Shown here in pieces: positions 16,407 through 24,681 of a DNA stretch of 64,000 bases (position 1 is the stretch's first letter; each line of letters starts with the position of its first letter). A program made the position numbers and the translations under genes. Source of the stretch: Sphingomonas sp. HF-S4 (GTDB taxonomy: Bacteria > Pseudomonadota > Alphaproteobacteria > Sphingomonadales > Sphingomonadaceae); the NCBI RefSeq assembly GCF_032911445.1, contig NZ_JAWJEJ010000001.1, positions 3,038,001-3,102,000 on the forward strand, read 5' to 3'. The notes under the pieces are model-generated. The model made no database searches, was not told where the DNA came from, and saw only the letters and a program-made list of their open reading frames with translations.

Positions 16407-16748
16407 GTGCCCATCGAAGACGACATGTTCGAAAAGCTGCGCGTCGAGCTTCGGCGCGGGTCTCTGGTGCTGGCCGTGCTCGGTGCGCTGCGCGAGGAGC
16501 GCTACGGCTATACGTTGCGCACCAGCCTCGAGGAGGCAGGGCTGCCGATCGACGAAGGCGCGCTTTACCCACTGCTGCGCCGGCTCGAAGCCCAGGGGTT
16601 GCTGACCAGCGAATGGCGCGAGGAGGCCAAGCGCAACAAGCGCTTCTACCGGCTCACCTCGGTCGGCCTCACGGTGCTCGGCCAGTTGCTCGCCGAGTGG
16701 AATGCCATTTCCGAATCGATCCTCCGCCTGACGCAGGGAGACAAATGA
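16407..16748 (+). CDS. PadR-family transcriptional regulator
   Basis: A 113-aa winged-helix repressor: LRVELRRGSLVLAVLGALREERYGYTLRTSLE, then EGALYPLLRRLEAQGLLTSEW, and RNKRFYRLTSVGLTVLGQLLAEW, the PadR N-terminal domain in full with a short C-terminal helix. A GTG start is given. An ATG six codons later (MFEKLRVE) is equally possible. Its stop overlaps the start of the downstream membrane-protein gene, so the pair is translationally coupled. In this arrangement PadR usually represses its own operon in response to envelope or antibiotic-like stress. The inducer here is unknown. Confidence 0.9.
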   Translation: MPIEDDMFEKLRVELRRGSLVLAVLGALREERYGYTLRTSLEEAGLPIDEGALYPLLRRLEAQGLLTSEWREEAKRNKRFYRLTSVGLTVLGQLLAEWNAISESILRLTQGDK

Positions 16749-17704
16749 TGGATGTCATTGACCGCTATCTCGGCGCAGTGCGCTGGAACCTCCCTGCTGC
16801 CAAGGCTGACGACATCGTGGCGGAGCTCGCGGACCTGATCGCGGCGCGGGTTGAGGATCGCGAGGAAAGTTTGGGGCGCCCGCTGGCGCGCGACGAAGTC
16901 AGCGCCTTGCTGCGCGAATTCGGCCACCCGATCGTAGTCGCCGGCCAGTATCACGGCCAGCGCGCGCTGATCGGGGCGGAGGTCTTTCCTTTCTATTGGT
17001 TCGTCCTGCGGATCGTGCTCGCCGTGGTCGCGGTGGCGGAGGCAGTGCAAATTGGCGGGCGCTTTCTTGTTGGGCAGCCGTTGATGCGAGTGCTTTGGCA
17101 GGGCGTGGCCGGTGCCGGGTCGTCGCTTCTTCTCAACGCGGCGCTGGTTACGCTGGCTTTTGCCGTGATCGAGCGAACCGGATGGCTCGACGACTATCTC
17201 GCGCGATGGAAGCCCGAGGACCTGCCCGATCTGCCGAAGCTCCGGCTCGACATGCCGCCGCGCAAGCGCTGGGAATCGGTATTCCAGCTTGCCTTCGGCG
17301 TGACGTTCCTCGCTTGGTGGACAGGCGCCTTCCCGATCGCCCTCCTGCCGCACGATGCCGCGATCAATGTAACGGGTGCGCCGGTATGGATCGCGCTTTA
17401 CTGGCCAGTGACCGCTCTGGTGGCGGCGCGAATCGTACTTACCCTGATCGACATACTGCGTCCTTCGTGGCGGCCGCTCCGTGCTATGGTTATCCTCGGC
17501 TGCGCCGCCGGCACGCTGGCCATCGCCAAAGTGCTGCACGAGGCCGGGCGGATCGTCATCGTCACCGGCGCCGACGCAGACCAAGTCGCGCAGGTCCAGA
17601 ACGGCCTCGACAAGGGGTTCACGGTCGCCGTGATCGCCGTCGCCGCACTCACGATCTTCGAATGCGCGAAGGAACTCTGGCAGCTGTATAGGGAGCTTCG
17701 CTGA
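16745..17704 (+). CDS. membrane protein with HAAS-like N-terminal domain, partner of PadR
   Basis: A 319-aa inner-membrane protein. The first ~75 residues form a soluble helical domain (VIDRYLGAVRWNLPAAKADDIVAELADLIAARVEDREESLGRPLARDEV then FGHPIVVAGQY) resembling the HAAS or permease-prefix domain commonly found beside PadR regulators. Six or so hydrophobic segments follow (near 85-110, 125-150, 195-215, 225-245, 250-270, 295-312). The ATG overlaps the padR stop. No transporter or enzyme motif is visible, so the role is unknown. The genetic pairing indicates that its level is set by the PadR repressor. Confidence 0.8.
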   Translation: MMDVIDRYLGAVRWNLPAAKADDIVAELADLIAARVEDREESLGRPLARDEVSALLREFGHPIVVAGQYHGQRALIGAEVFPFYWFVLRIVLAVVAVAEAVQIGGRFLVGQPLMRVLWQGVAGAGSSLLLNAALVTLAFAVIERTGWLDDYLARWKPEDLPDLPKLRLDMPPRKRWESVFQLAFGVTFLAWWTGAFPIALLPHDAAINVTGAPVWIALYWPVTALVAARIVLTLIDILRPSWRPLRAMVILGCAAGTLAIAKVLHEAGRIVIVTGADADQVAQVQNGLDKGFTVAVIAVAALTIFECAKELWQLYRELR

Positions 17705-17706
17705 GC

Positions 17707-18738
17707 TCAGGCCGCCCGCTTCTCCAGCGCGTGCGCGGCCTCGGCCATCAGAGTCGCGATGATCTGGGCGACCGGCTCTTCCTTCTTGACCATGCCGACC
17801 GACTGGCCCGCCATTACCGACCCGTGCTCGACATCGCCGTCGATCACCGCGCGGCGCAGCGCGCCCGCCCAATAATGCTCGATCTGGAGCTGGGCCTCCA
17901 TCATCTCGAGCTTGCCCTCGTCGAGCAGCTGCGCGACTTCGCGCTGCTTGGCCGTGAACAGCTCGCCGCCGGCATTCTTGAGCGCGCGCACCGGAATGAC
18001 GGGAAGCCGCGGATCGATCTGGACGCTGGCGGTCGCGTCGCGGGCCGAGGCGCGAATGAACGCCTTCTTGAAATTGGCGTGCGCGATGCTCTCGGTCGCG
18101 CAGACGAAGCGCGTGCCGAGCTGGACCCCTGCCGCGCCCTGGTCGAGATAGCCCGCGATCGCCTCGCCGCGGCCGATCCCGCCCGCGACGAACACGGGGA
18201 CCTGCTCGGAAACCTCGGGCAGGATCTCCTGTGCCAGCACGCTGGTCGAGACCGGGCCGATATGCCCGCCGGCCTCCATCCCCTCGACCACCAGCGCATC
18301 GACGCCCGAACGGATCAGCTTCTTGGCGAGGCTCAGCGCCGGGGCGAAGCAGATGAGCTTGGCACCGAATTCCTTGATCGCCTCCAGGCTACCCGCCGGG
18401 GGCAGCCCGCCCGCCAGTACGACGTGAGTCACATCATGCTTCTTGCACACCGCGATCAGTTCGAGCAGCTGCGGGTGCATCGTGATCAGGTTGACGCCGA
18501 ACGGCTTGTCCGTCAGCGTTTTGGTGCCCGCGATTTCCTTGTCGAGCAGCTCGGGCGTCATCGCGCCGCACGCGATCAGCCCGAACCCGCCGGCATTGGA
18601 CATCGCCGCGACGAGGTTGCGCTCGCTTACCCACGACATCGCGCCGCACAGGATCGCAACCTCGCTGCCCAGAAATTCGCGTCCGCGCGCCATGCGTCGG
18701 GCCAGGCGCTCGGCGCCGATCGTGCTTGTATCAGTCAT
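17707..18738 (-). CDS. nitronate monooxygenase (NPD) family flavoprotein
   Basis: FMN-dependent TIM-barrel enzyme of 343 aa. Family segments: EVAILCGAMSWVSERNLVAAMSNAGGFGLI, PFGVNLITMHPQLLELI, HVVLAGGLPPAGSLEAIKEF, VDALVVEGMEAGGHIGP, VPVFVAGGIGRGEAIAGYLDQGAAGVQLGTRFV. The last two form the FMN phosphate-binding loops. The same fold includes 2-nitropropane dioxygenases and FabK enoyl-ACP reductases, so nitronate oxidation is the best guess but not certain. The start MTDTSTIG is used, because the upstream extension is not conserved-looking. It converges on the PadR-associated membrane protein gene. Confidence 0.87.
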   Translation of the reverse strand: MTDTSTIGAERLARRMARGREFLGSEVAILCGAMSWVSERNLVAAMSNAGGFGLIACGAMTPELLDKEIAGTKTLTDKPFGVNLITMHPQLLELIAVCKKHDVTHVVLAGGLPPAGSLEAIKEFGAKLICFAPALSLAKKLIRSGVDALVVEGMEAGGHIGPVSTSVLAQEILPEVSEQVPVFVAGGIGRGEAIAGYLDQGAAGVQLGTRFVCATESIAHANFKKAFIRASARDATASVQIDPRLPVIPVRALKNAGGELFTAKQREVAQLLDEGKLEMMEAQLQIEHYWAGALRRAVIDGDVEHGSVMAGQSVGMVKKEEPVAQIIATLMAEAAHALEKRAA

Positions 18739-18786
18739 GGCGGCAGGGCCTAGCGCCGGGAGCAGCATTCCGGCAAGCGGCAACGC

Positions 18787-19560
18787 TCAGTCGGGATCGG
18801 AGTCCACCTGGCCATAGGTGATGCGAATGCTCACCCAGGTGCCGGTCAGTTCCTTGCCACCCACGCGCGGCGCGCGGACGCGGAATTGCCAGGCGGCCTG
18901 ACGCACCGAGCCGGCATAGCCTGATCCGCGCGGGCCCTCCGCGACTTCCTGACAGTCCTCGACACGATGGTTCGCCACCGTACGGCATGCGATCAGCCCC
19001 CAGCCCGGACCCAGGGCGCGCCGCGACTGATAGGGCGCAAGCTCGGCATGTGTCGGCCGGCGATACCAGGCGGCCGCGTAGAGCGGCTCGCCATTGGGCG
19101 CCTTGCCGACGATCGCGGTGTCGCCGGGGCGGCTCCCCCCGCCAGAGGCTTCGCCTACATCGGCGGGGGCCGAGGGAGCACCGGACTTCATTCCCTTGAT
19201 GTCGGCGGCCGCATAATCGCGCCGGGTCATCCGGATGAAGGTCTCGGGGACGGGTTCGGCGGGCGGCTCGGGCTCGGGCGGGGGCTCGACCGGGCGGGGC
19301 TGGACTTCGCGTACGCGCTCGCGGGTCTGGCTCTTCGAGTCCGCCTTTTTCTGCTCAGTGCGCTGCGGCTGTTCGGTATCGCCCGGAGCCGTATCGATCC
19401 CGAATACCGTAGTGGTCGGCGGCGGCTTCTTCTCGAAGAGTGGGGGCGCCATGAACCACAGCAGCAGGGCCAGCCCCAGCTCCACGACGAGCGCGAGCAC
19501 GAATGCGACGCCGCGCTGCCCCAGCGATGCGCGCAGCCGTTCGGAAGCGCTCGGGCGCAT
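18787..19560 (-). CDS. TonB-like proline-rich membrane-anchored protein
   Basis: A 257-aa protein with a cytoplasmic N terminus, one transmembrane segment (about residues 18-40, VAFVLALVVELGLALLLWFM), then a long Pro/Glu-rich periplasmic spacer (PRPVEPPPEPEPPAEPVPET) and a C-terminal domain with AWYRRPTHAELAPYQ, GWGLIACRTVANHRVEDC and TGTWVSIRITYG. This architecture matches TonB-type energy transducers, and the C-terminal pattern resembles a TonB box-binding fold. No ExbB or ExbD genes are adjacent. The ATG gives 257 aa. The TTG 24 bp upstream is less likely. Partner and cargo are unknown. Confidence 0.7.
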   Translation of the reverse strand: MRPSASERLRASLGQRGVAFVLALVVELGLALLLWFMAPPLFEKKPPPTTTVFGIDTAPGDTEQPQRTEQKKADSKSQTRERVREVQPRPVEPPPEPEPPAEPVPETFIRMTRRDYAAADIKGMKSGAPSAPADVGEASGGGSRPGDTAIVGKAPNGEPLYAAAWYRRPTHAELAPYQSRRALGPGWGLIACRTVANHRVEDCQEVAEGPRGSGYAGSVRQAAWQFRVRAPRVGGKELTGTWVSIRITYGQVDSDPD

Positions 19561-19637
19561 TTTGATTGAATCGTCTAACGGCAAGGCAGGCGAGCGATGC
19601 CGTGCCGATGCGGCGGAAAAATGTCAGCCCCCCACGA

Positions 19638-20444
19638 TCAGAAGCGCCGTGCTATCCCGATATAGAGTTCGACATCGGGGCTTTGGGAATTGAGCCCTGC
19701 GACCGCGCCAGCGTCGAACTGGAGATCGTCGCTGGGCTGCAACTCCAGCGACAGGCTGGCCAGCGCCTCGGTATGGGCTTCCAGCGGATCGTCGTCGCGT
19801 GTCATCTGGGCTTCGAGCGCGGCGCCCAGCGTATCCGAAAGCGGAGTTTCGAGCCCGACGACGCTGCCATAGGCCAAATGGCGCCCGTGCCGATCCTGGT
19901 CGACTGCGGCTTCGATCTTTGGCGTGAGCAACAGCTCGACCGCGTTGGTGAGGTCGAAATGGACCGGCATGATTACGCCGGCGCCCCAATCACCCGCGCC
20001 GATCGCCTCGCCGCCAACCGGCAACGTCCCAAACGGCATCACCGCGAGCGAGAAGCCCGACCCGTCCGGATTGGCGACGTTCTGGCGCAGCGCGACGCGG
20101 ATGTCGCCGGTGCCGCTCGCGTGCGAAACGGCGCCGGTCGCGTCGCGCTCGCGGACATGGCCGAACGCGGTCCAGCCGATCTGCGCCTCGAGCGTCCCGG
20201 TCAGTCCGGCACGAACGAGAAGGTCGCCGGCCTCGAACGTATCGGTGCGCGTCCCGGAATCGCGTTCCAGCGTCCAGTCGACCGCGCCCGTCTCGACCAG
20301 GATATGGCCAGTGTCGACGGTGCAGCTCGGCGTGCCGAGCCCGGGTCGGTCGGCGCAGAAGGCGCGCGATTCCTGTGCCTGCGCCACGCCGATGCTGCCG
20401 ATGGCGATGAGCCCGGCCGCTGCGAGTTGGACGGTAATCCGCAT
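19638..20444 (-). CDS. exported beta-rich protein, probable outer-membrane transporter
   Basis: A 268-aa protein with a signal peptide (MRITVQLAAAGLIAIGSIGVAQAQ). The mature part is rich in alternating strands (TLEAQIGWTAFGHVRERD, GDIRVALRQNVANPDGSGFSLAVMPFGTLPVGG, PVHFDLTNAVELLLTPKIEAAVD) and ends in aromatic F (IGIARRF). It resembles the transporter family represented by phenol-degradation MetA-type proteins, often annotated simply as transporter. One pair of cysteines near the N terminus (AFCADRPGLGTPSCTVD) may form a disulfide. The start is chosen for GGAG five bases upstream. The substrate is unknown. Confidence 0.72.
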   Translation of the reverse strand: MRITVQLAAAGLIAIGSIGVAQAQESRAFCADRPGLGTPSCTVDTGHILVETGAVDWTLERDSGTRTDTFEAGDLLVRAGLTGTLEAQIGWTAFGHVRERDATGAVSHASGTGDIRVALRQNVANPDGSGFSLAVMPFGTLPVGGEAIGAGDWGAGVIMPVHFDLTNAVELLLTPKIEAAVDQDRHGRHLAYGSVVGLETPLSDTLGAALEAQMTRDDDPLEAHTEALASLSLELQPSDDLQFDAGAVAGLNSQSPDVELYIGIARRF

Positions 20445-20497
20445 GGCTGCTCCCATCACGACCCGGAAGCAGAAGTCCGCACGCGGCAAATGGTTGC

Positions 20498-21778
20498 TCA
20501 GACCGCGATATCCTCGGCGTCGAGCCCATATGCCGTGTGGAGCACGCGCACCGCCAGCTCGGTTTCGTCCTCGTTGATCAGCACCGAGACCTTGATCTCG
20601 CTGGTGGTGATCGCCTGGATGTTGATCCCGCGTGCGCCGAGCGTGGTGAACATCGTCGCGGCGACGCCGGCATGGCTGCGCATCCCCACGCCGACCACCG
20701 AGATCTTGGCGACGCGCGTATCCTGGATCAGCTCGGCAAAGCCGATGTCGCTTTTGGACTGGTTGAGCGTCTCGATCGAGCGCGCCAGGTCCGCCGCAGG
20801 CACGGTAAAGGTCACGTCGGTCGCGCTCGCCGAACCCGCGCTCTGGTGCGCGATGTTCTGGATGATCATGTCGACGTTGATGTTGGCTTCGGCGAGCGGT
20901 GTGAAGATCGATGCCACTGCGCCGGGCTTGTCGGGCACCGCGACCAGCGTGATCTTGGCTTCGTTCTTGTCGTGCGCGATGCCCGTGATGAGCTGGCTTT
21001 CCACGTCCTGAATCTCCTCTTCGCCCACGATCATCGTCCCGGGCAGCGTGTCCGCCATCGGTGCATCGTCGCCGGTGAACGACGACAGCACCTGGACGCG
21101 GACCTGTTCCTTCATCGCCAGCCCCACCGAGCGCGTCTGGAGCACCTTGGCCCCGACGCTGGCGAGCTCCAGCATCTCTTCGTACGTCACCTTCTTGAGC
21201 TTCCGCGCGCGCGGCACGATGCGCGGGTCGGTGGTGTAGACGCCGTCGACATCGGTGTAGATGTCGCAGCGATCGGCCTTCACCGCCGCCGCCACCGCCA
21301 CCGCCGACGTGTCCGATCCGCCGCGGCCGAGCGTCGTGATGCGGTTGCTGCCATCGTCGGTGATGCCCTGAAAGCCTGGGATCACCGCGACTTCGCCGCG
21401 GCTCCAGCCTTCCTCAAGTCCGGTCGAATCGATCGACTGGATGCGCGCCTTGGCGTGCGCCGCGTCGGTGTGGATCGCCACCTGCGAGCCGAGCCACGAA
21501 CGCGCGGGCACGCCGATCGACTGGAGCGCGACGGCGAGCAGCCCAGAGGTGACTTGCTCGCCGCTGGAGACGACCACGTCATATTCGCGCGGATCGTAGA
21601 GCGAACTCGCCTCGCGGCAGAAATTGACCAGCCGGTCGGTGTCCCCCGCCATCGCCGAGACGACCACCGCAACTTCGTTGCCGGCGTCCCATTCGCGTTT
21701 GACGCGCGCCGCCACACTGCGGATCCGCTCGATGCCGGCCATCGAGGTGCCGCCGAACTTCATCACGATGCGTGCCAT
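20498..21778 (-). CDS. lysC: aspartate kinase
   Basis: Phosphorylates aspartate, the first step toward lysine, threonine, methionine and diaminopimelate. The 426-aa protein has the catalytic N-terminal domain (IVMKFGGTSMAGIERIRSVA, FQGITDDGSNRITTLGRGGSDTSAVA, CDIYTDVDGVYTTDPRIVPRA) and two ACT domains at the C terminus (from about residue 265; GIAHDKNEAKITLVAVPDKPG and ISVVGVGMRSHAGVAA). ACT domains bind the feedback inhibitors lysine or threonine. This is the usual alphaproteobacterial form. It is divergent from ubiG with 58 bp between them. Confidence 0.96.
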   Translation of the reverse strand: MARIVMKFGGTSMAGIERIRSVAARVKREWDAGNEVAVVVSAMAGDTDRLVNFCREASSLYDPREYDVVVSSGEQVTSGLLAVALQSIGVPARSWLGSQVAIHTDAAHAKARIQSIDSTGLEEGWSRGEVAVIPGFQGITDDGSNRITTLGRGGSDTSAVAVAAAVKADRCDIYTDVDGVYTTDPRIVPRARKLKKVTYEEMLELASVGAKVLQTRSVGLAMKEQVRVQVLSSFTGDDAPMADTLPGTMIVGEEEIQDVESQLITGIAHDKNEAKITLVAVPDKPGAVASIFTPLAEANINVDMIIQNIAHQSAGSASATDVTFTVPAADLARSIETLNQSKSDIGFAELIQDTRVAKISVVGVGMRSHAGVAATMFTTLGARGINIQAITTSEIKVSVLINEDETELAVRVLHTAYGLDAEDIAV

Positions 21779-21836
21779 GTCGGGTGCTTGTTTTCCGGGC
21801 CTTGGGTAGGATGGACCGGCCTGATAGGAGGCGGCC

Positions 21837-22568
21837 ATGGCGAACGCAACCAAAGCAACTATTGACCCCGGTGAAGCTGAGCATTTCGGCAAGCTCGCCG
21901 CGGACTGGTGGAATCCGCGCGGATCGTCGGCGATGCTGCACCGGCTCAATCCGGCGCGGCTCGCCTATCTGCGCGAAGTGACCGACGCGCATTTCGACAG
22001 CGACGGCATGTCGTTCGCGCCGCTCGCCGGCAGGACCGCGCTCGATGTCGGCTGCGGCGCCGGGTTGCTCGCCGAGCCGCTCGCCCGGCTGGGGGCAAGG
22101 GTAACCGGGCTCGACGCAGCGCCAGAAAATATCGGCGCCGCCCGCGCCCACGCCGCCGCGGTCGGACTCGACATCGACTATGTCGCCGGCGGGATCGAGG
22201 ACCTGCCCAGCCGCCGCTTCGATCTCGTCACCTCGATGGAAGTCATCGAACACGTCTCGGATCCCGGCGCGTTCATTGCCGGCCTGGCCGATGCGCTCGC
22301 CCCGGGCGGCCTGATGGTCCTTTCGACCCCGAATCGTACGGCATCATCGCACCTCGCGATGATCACCCTGGGCGAAGGCACCGGCGCGATCCCGAAGGGG
22401 ACGCACGACTGGCACCAATTCCTCACCCCCGACGAACTGACCGCGCTGCTCGAAGCCGCCGGCTTACAGGTCGGCGACCTGCGCGGGCTTGGCTTCTCGC
22501 CCGCGCGCGGCTTCGTGTTGCGCGACGACACCAGTCTCGACTATCTGGTCACCGCGCGCAGGGTCTGA
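21837..22568 (+). CDS. ubiG: ubiquinone biosynthesis O-methyltransferase
   Basis: SAM-dependent methyltransferase that performs both O-methylations of ubiquinone synthesis. The 243-aa protein has EAEHFGKLAADWWNPRGSSAMLHRLNPARLAYL, typical of UbiG N termini, the SAM motif I ALDVGCGAGLLAEPLARLGARV, motif II TSMEVIEHVSDPGAF and the conserved FLSTPNRT-like segment VLSTPNRTASSH. GTHDWHQFLTPDEL is a UbiG family landmark. GGAGG sits six bases before the ATG. It is divergent from lysC, and no other ubiquinone gene is adjacent. Confidence 0.96.
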   Translation: MANATKATIDPGEAEHFGKLAADWWNPRGSSAMLHRLNPARLAYLREVTDAHFDSDGMSFAPLAGRTALDVGCGAGLLAEPLARLGARVTGLDAAPENIGAARAHAAAVGLDIDYVAGGIEDLPSRRFDLVTSMEVIEHVSDPGAFIAGLADALAPGGLMVLSTPNRTASSHLAMITLGEGTGAIPKGTHDWHQFLTPDELTALLEAAGLQVGDLRGLGFSPARGFVLRDDTSLDYLVTARRV

Positions 22569-22571
22569 GCG

Positions 22572-23126
22572 CTACTGCCCCATGTCCAACACCGCGACCG
22601 GGCCGAGATCAAGGACATGGTTGCCGGTATTGACGTGGAATGCCGCGGTGATCGCCCCCGCGGGGTACGCCTTGTCGGCCTTGCCAGCGAACTGAAGGAA
22701 CTGCCACTCCGCCGTCACGTCGAAGCCCTTGGCGAAGATCGCGCTATAGGGCGCCGCCGAGAGCTGGAGCTGGGCGTTGAGCTTGGCGCTCGGCGCCGCC
22801 GCCTGGCTCAGCCTGGCGTAGAAGGCGACGATGATCCTGTCCCCCGCCTTGACCGGCTTGGTCAGCGGCACGTTGACCCCGATGCTCCACGGATTGCCGC
22901 TGCCCGTCACCGGGATTCGCAGCGCCTTGCCGCCTTGCACCGCCTTGTCGGCGACGGTCTTGGCCGCGGGCGTCAGGCCATAGGTCTGGAAGCTCGCCGG
23001 ATCGGTGTTGTTGATCACCTTCTCAGCGAGCGCATCGTCGCCCGTCTGCGCCTGCTGCGCGATCCCCGGCACGGCGAACAAGGCAGGCAGCGCCGCCCCC
23101 AGCGCGAGTGCGATCCGCACGTTCAT
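22572..23126 (-). CDS. secreted protein with possible carbohydrate-binding-like fold
   Basis: A 184-aa exported protein, signal peptide MNVRIALALGAALPALFAVPGIA. The mature part has segments like those of galactose-binding or CBM4/9-like jelly rolls: GKALRIPVTGSGNPWSIGVNVPL, VKAGDRIIVAFYARL, FDVTAEWQFLQFAGKADKAY, AAFHVNTGNHVLDLGPVAVLD. Those folds usually bind polysaccharide or serve as accessory modules. No catalytic domain is present. It ends three bases after the ubiG stop on the opposite strand. The family assignment is by pattern only, and function is unknown. Confidence 0.65.
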   Translation of the reverse strand: MNVRIALALGAALPALFAVPGIAQQAQTGDDALAEKVINNTDPASFQTYGLTPAAKTVADKAVQGGKALRIPVTGSGNPWSIGVNVPLTKPVKAGDRIIVAFYARLSQAAAPSAKLNAQLQLSAAPYSAIFAKGFDVTAEWQFLQFAGKADKAYPAGAITAAFHVNTGNHVLDLGPVAVLDMGQ

Positions 23127-23191
23127 GATTCCCCCTCCTTATATTTGAGGGAGAGACTATGCCGCGCCGCCTTGCCGTCAACGGCAAACGT

Positions 23192-23563
23192 TCAGAACAG
23201 CCTGCCTCCGTTCGGGACGGGAGTGGTGGGCCGGAACAGCACGACCTTGCCCTCGGCGTCGGGAAAGCCGAGCGTCAGCACTTCCGACATCACTGGCCCG
23301 ATCTGCCGCGGCGGGAAGTTGACCACGGCCGCCACCTGCATCCCCGGCAGTTCCTCGATCGCGTAATGCTCGGTGATCTGCGCCGAGGAGCGCTTCCGTC
23401 CGATCGTCGGCCCGAAATCGATCACCAGCTTGTACGCCGGCTTCCGCGCCTCGGGAAAGGGCAGCGCCTCGACGATCGTGCCGACGCGGATGTCGACCGC
23501 AAGGAACTGGTCGAAGCCGATGGTTTCCGCCGCCGGGGCCGATGCGTCGTGAGTCATGTGCAT
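23192..23563 (-). CDS. csaA: tRNA-binding protein CsaA
   Basis: A 123-aa protein consisting of one OB-fold EMAP/tRNA-binding domain, like the C-terminal Trbp111 domain of MetRS. Motifs: FDQFLAVDIRVGTIVEALPFPEARKPAYKLVIDFG, KRSSAQITEHYAIEELPGMQVAAVVNFPPRQIGPVMSEVLTLGF, and VVLFRPTTPVPNGGRLF, the conserved CsaA ending. It binds tRNA or acts as an export-related chaperone in other bacteria. Two start codons six bases apart are possible. The first is preferred because GAGAC lies just upstream. Confidence 0.93.
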   Translation of the reverse strand: MHMTHDASAPAAETIGFDQFLAVDIRVGTIVEALPFPEARKPAYKLVIDFGPTIGRKRSSAQITEHYAIEELPGMQVAAVVNFPPRQIGPVMSEVLTLGFPDAEGKVVLFRPTTPVPNGGRLF

Positions 23564-23604
23564 GGCGTCTCGAACCAACTCGCCGCCGCGCCGTCAAGCC
23601 GCGA

Positions 23605-23859
23605 TTACTGGTTGGGATTGCCGCGTGCCTGGCCTTCGCGGAAAGCCGCGTTCTGGCGCTCATAGGCGCGGTCGAACTCCTTCCACTCCTCGCGGCTGAG
23701 GCAGATGCGCTTCGCCATCACACTGCCCGTGGGCGTGACCGAACGGCAGACCTTCTTCTCCGCAACGGGCTTGGGGGCTTCGGCCGCCGGCGCATCCTGC
23801 GCGCTCGCCGAGGCACTGCAAGCGATCACAAGGCTCATGGCGACGTACAAAAGCTCCAC
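23605..23859 (-). CDS. small secreted protein of unknown function
   Basis: An 84-aa protein starting at GTG with a good ribosome-binding site (GGAGAG, about seven bases upstream). The leader MELLYVAMSLVIACSASASAQ has a signal-peptide character, and mature residues begin near DAPAAEAPKPVAEKK. The core holds two Cys (KVCRSVTPTGSVMAKRICLSREEWKEFD), likely a disulfide. The pattern CR.V.PTGS...KR.CLS..EW is a recurrent one in alphaproteobacterial short proteins, but the family has no known role as far as I can tell. Confidence 0.65.
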   Translation of the reverse strand: MELLYVAMSLVIACSASASAQDAPAAEAPKPVAEKKVCRSVTPTGSVMAKRICLSREEWKEFDRAYERQNAAFREGQARGNPNQ

Positions 23860-23951
23860 ATCATTCTCTCCGCTGGTTTCGCACGAACCTAGCGCGGCGC
23901 GTGACGGGAGCAAGCCAACGAGCGGGCGGCGCTATTGCGGATGTTCACTTT

Positions 23952-24650
23952 ATGTTTCATATCCTTGAAATGCAATCGGGGTTCGGTTTCAACGGGCACG
24001 ACGATCTGATCCGCTGGCAGCGGGCGCTGGCGCCGATACGCGCGCTGGCCGGGCCGTTGCCGCGCCGTTCGCCGATCGGCGCGCTGGTCAAGTCGATGAT
24101 CAGCGGGCGGACGCGCGACGGCGTCTCGCTCGCCGCCTATGACAGGCTGGTCGCCGCGTTCGGGACGCCCGGCCGCGTGCTTGCGGCGGGGCGCGACGAA
24201 GTGCTGCGCTGCATCGGCGGGGTCACCCATGCCGAGGACAAGGCGGGCTATGTCGTCGACGCGCTCGAGCGGATCGCGGTGGAGCGCAAGGGCTTCGACC
24301 TGGGCTTTCTCGGGCCGCCACCGCTTGAGGAAGCGCTCGCCTGGCTCGAGCGTCTGCCCGGCGTCGGCCGGAAGGTCGCCGCCGCGACGCTCAACGGCAG
24401 CACGCTCGATCGCCCGGTGCTGATCGTCGACAGCCATGTGTTGCGGGTGCTCCAGCGGCTGGGATTCGTCTCCCATCACGCCGAGGCGCGCGCGGCGAGC
24501 GAGGCAGTGACCGCGGCGATGCCCGAATGGCAGGGCCGCGATTTCCTCGACTTCCATATCGCCACCAAGAAGCTCGGGCAGACGCTGTGCCGCTTAGACG
24601 CGGCCGATTGCGCCGGCTGCCCGCTTCGCGCCGATTGCCGTTCGCATTGA
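23952..24650 (+). CDS. HhH-GPD DNA glycosylase, endonuclease III-like
   Basis: Base-excision repair glycosylase/AP lyase of about 232 aa with an iron-sulfur cluster. The helix-hairpin-helix [18 protein letters not shown] carries the catalytic Lys (VGRKVA), and the Asp is in [13 protein letters not shown]. The C-terminal cluster follows the CX6CX2CX5C pattern exactly ([18 protein letters not shown]). The N terminus differs from canonical Nth ([22 protein letters not shown] and [19 protein letters not shown]), so it is a distinct branch and the substrate base is uncertain. It sits immediately upstream of ung in the same direction. Confidence 0.9.
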   Translation: MFHILEMQSGFGFNGHDDLIRWQRALAPIRALAGPLPRRSPIGALVKSMISGRTRDGVSLAAYDRLVAAFGTPGRVLAAGRDEVLRCIGGVTHAEDKAGYVVDALERIAVERKGFDLGFLGPPPLEEALAWLERLPGVGRKVAAATLNGSTLDRPVLIVDSHVLRVLQRLGFVSHHAEARAASEAVTAAMPEWQGRDFLDFHIATKKLGQTLCRLDAADCAGCPLRADCRSH

Positions 24651-24681
24651 CAGCGCCTCCGGGCTTTCGGACACGGAAGCC

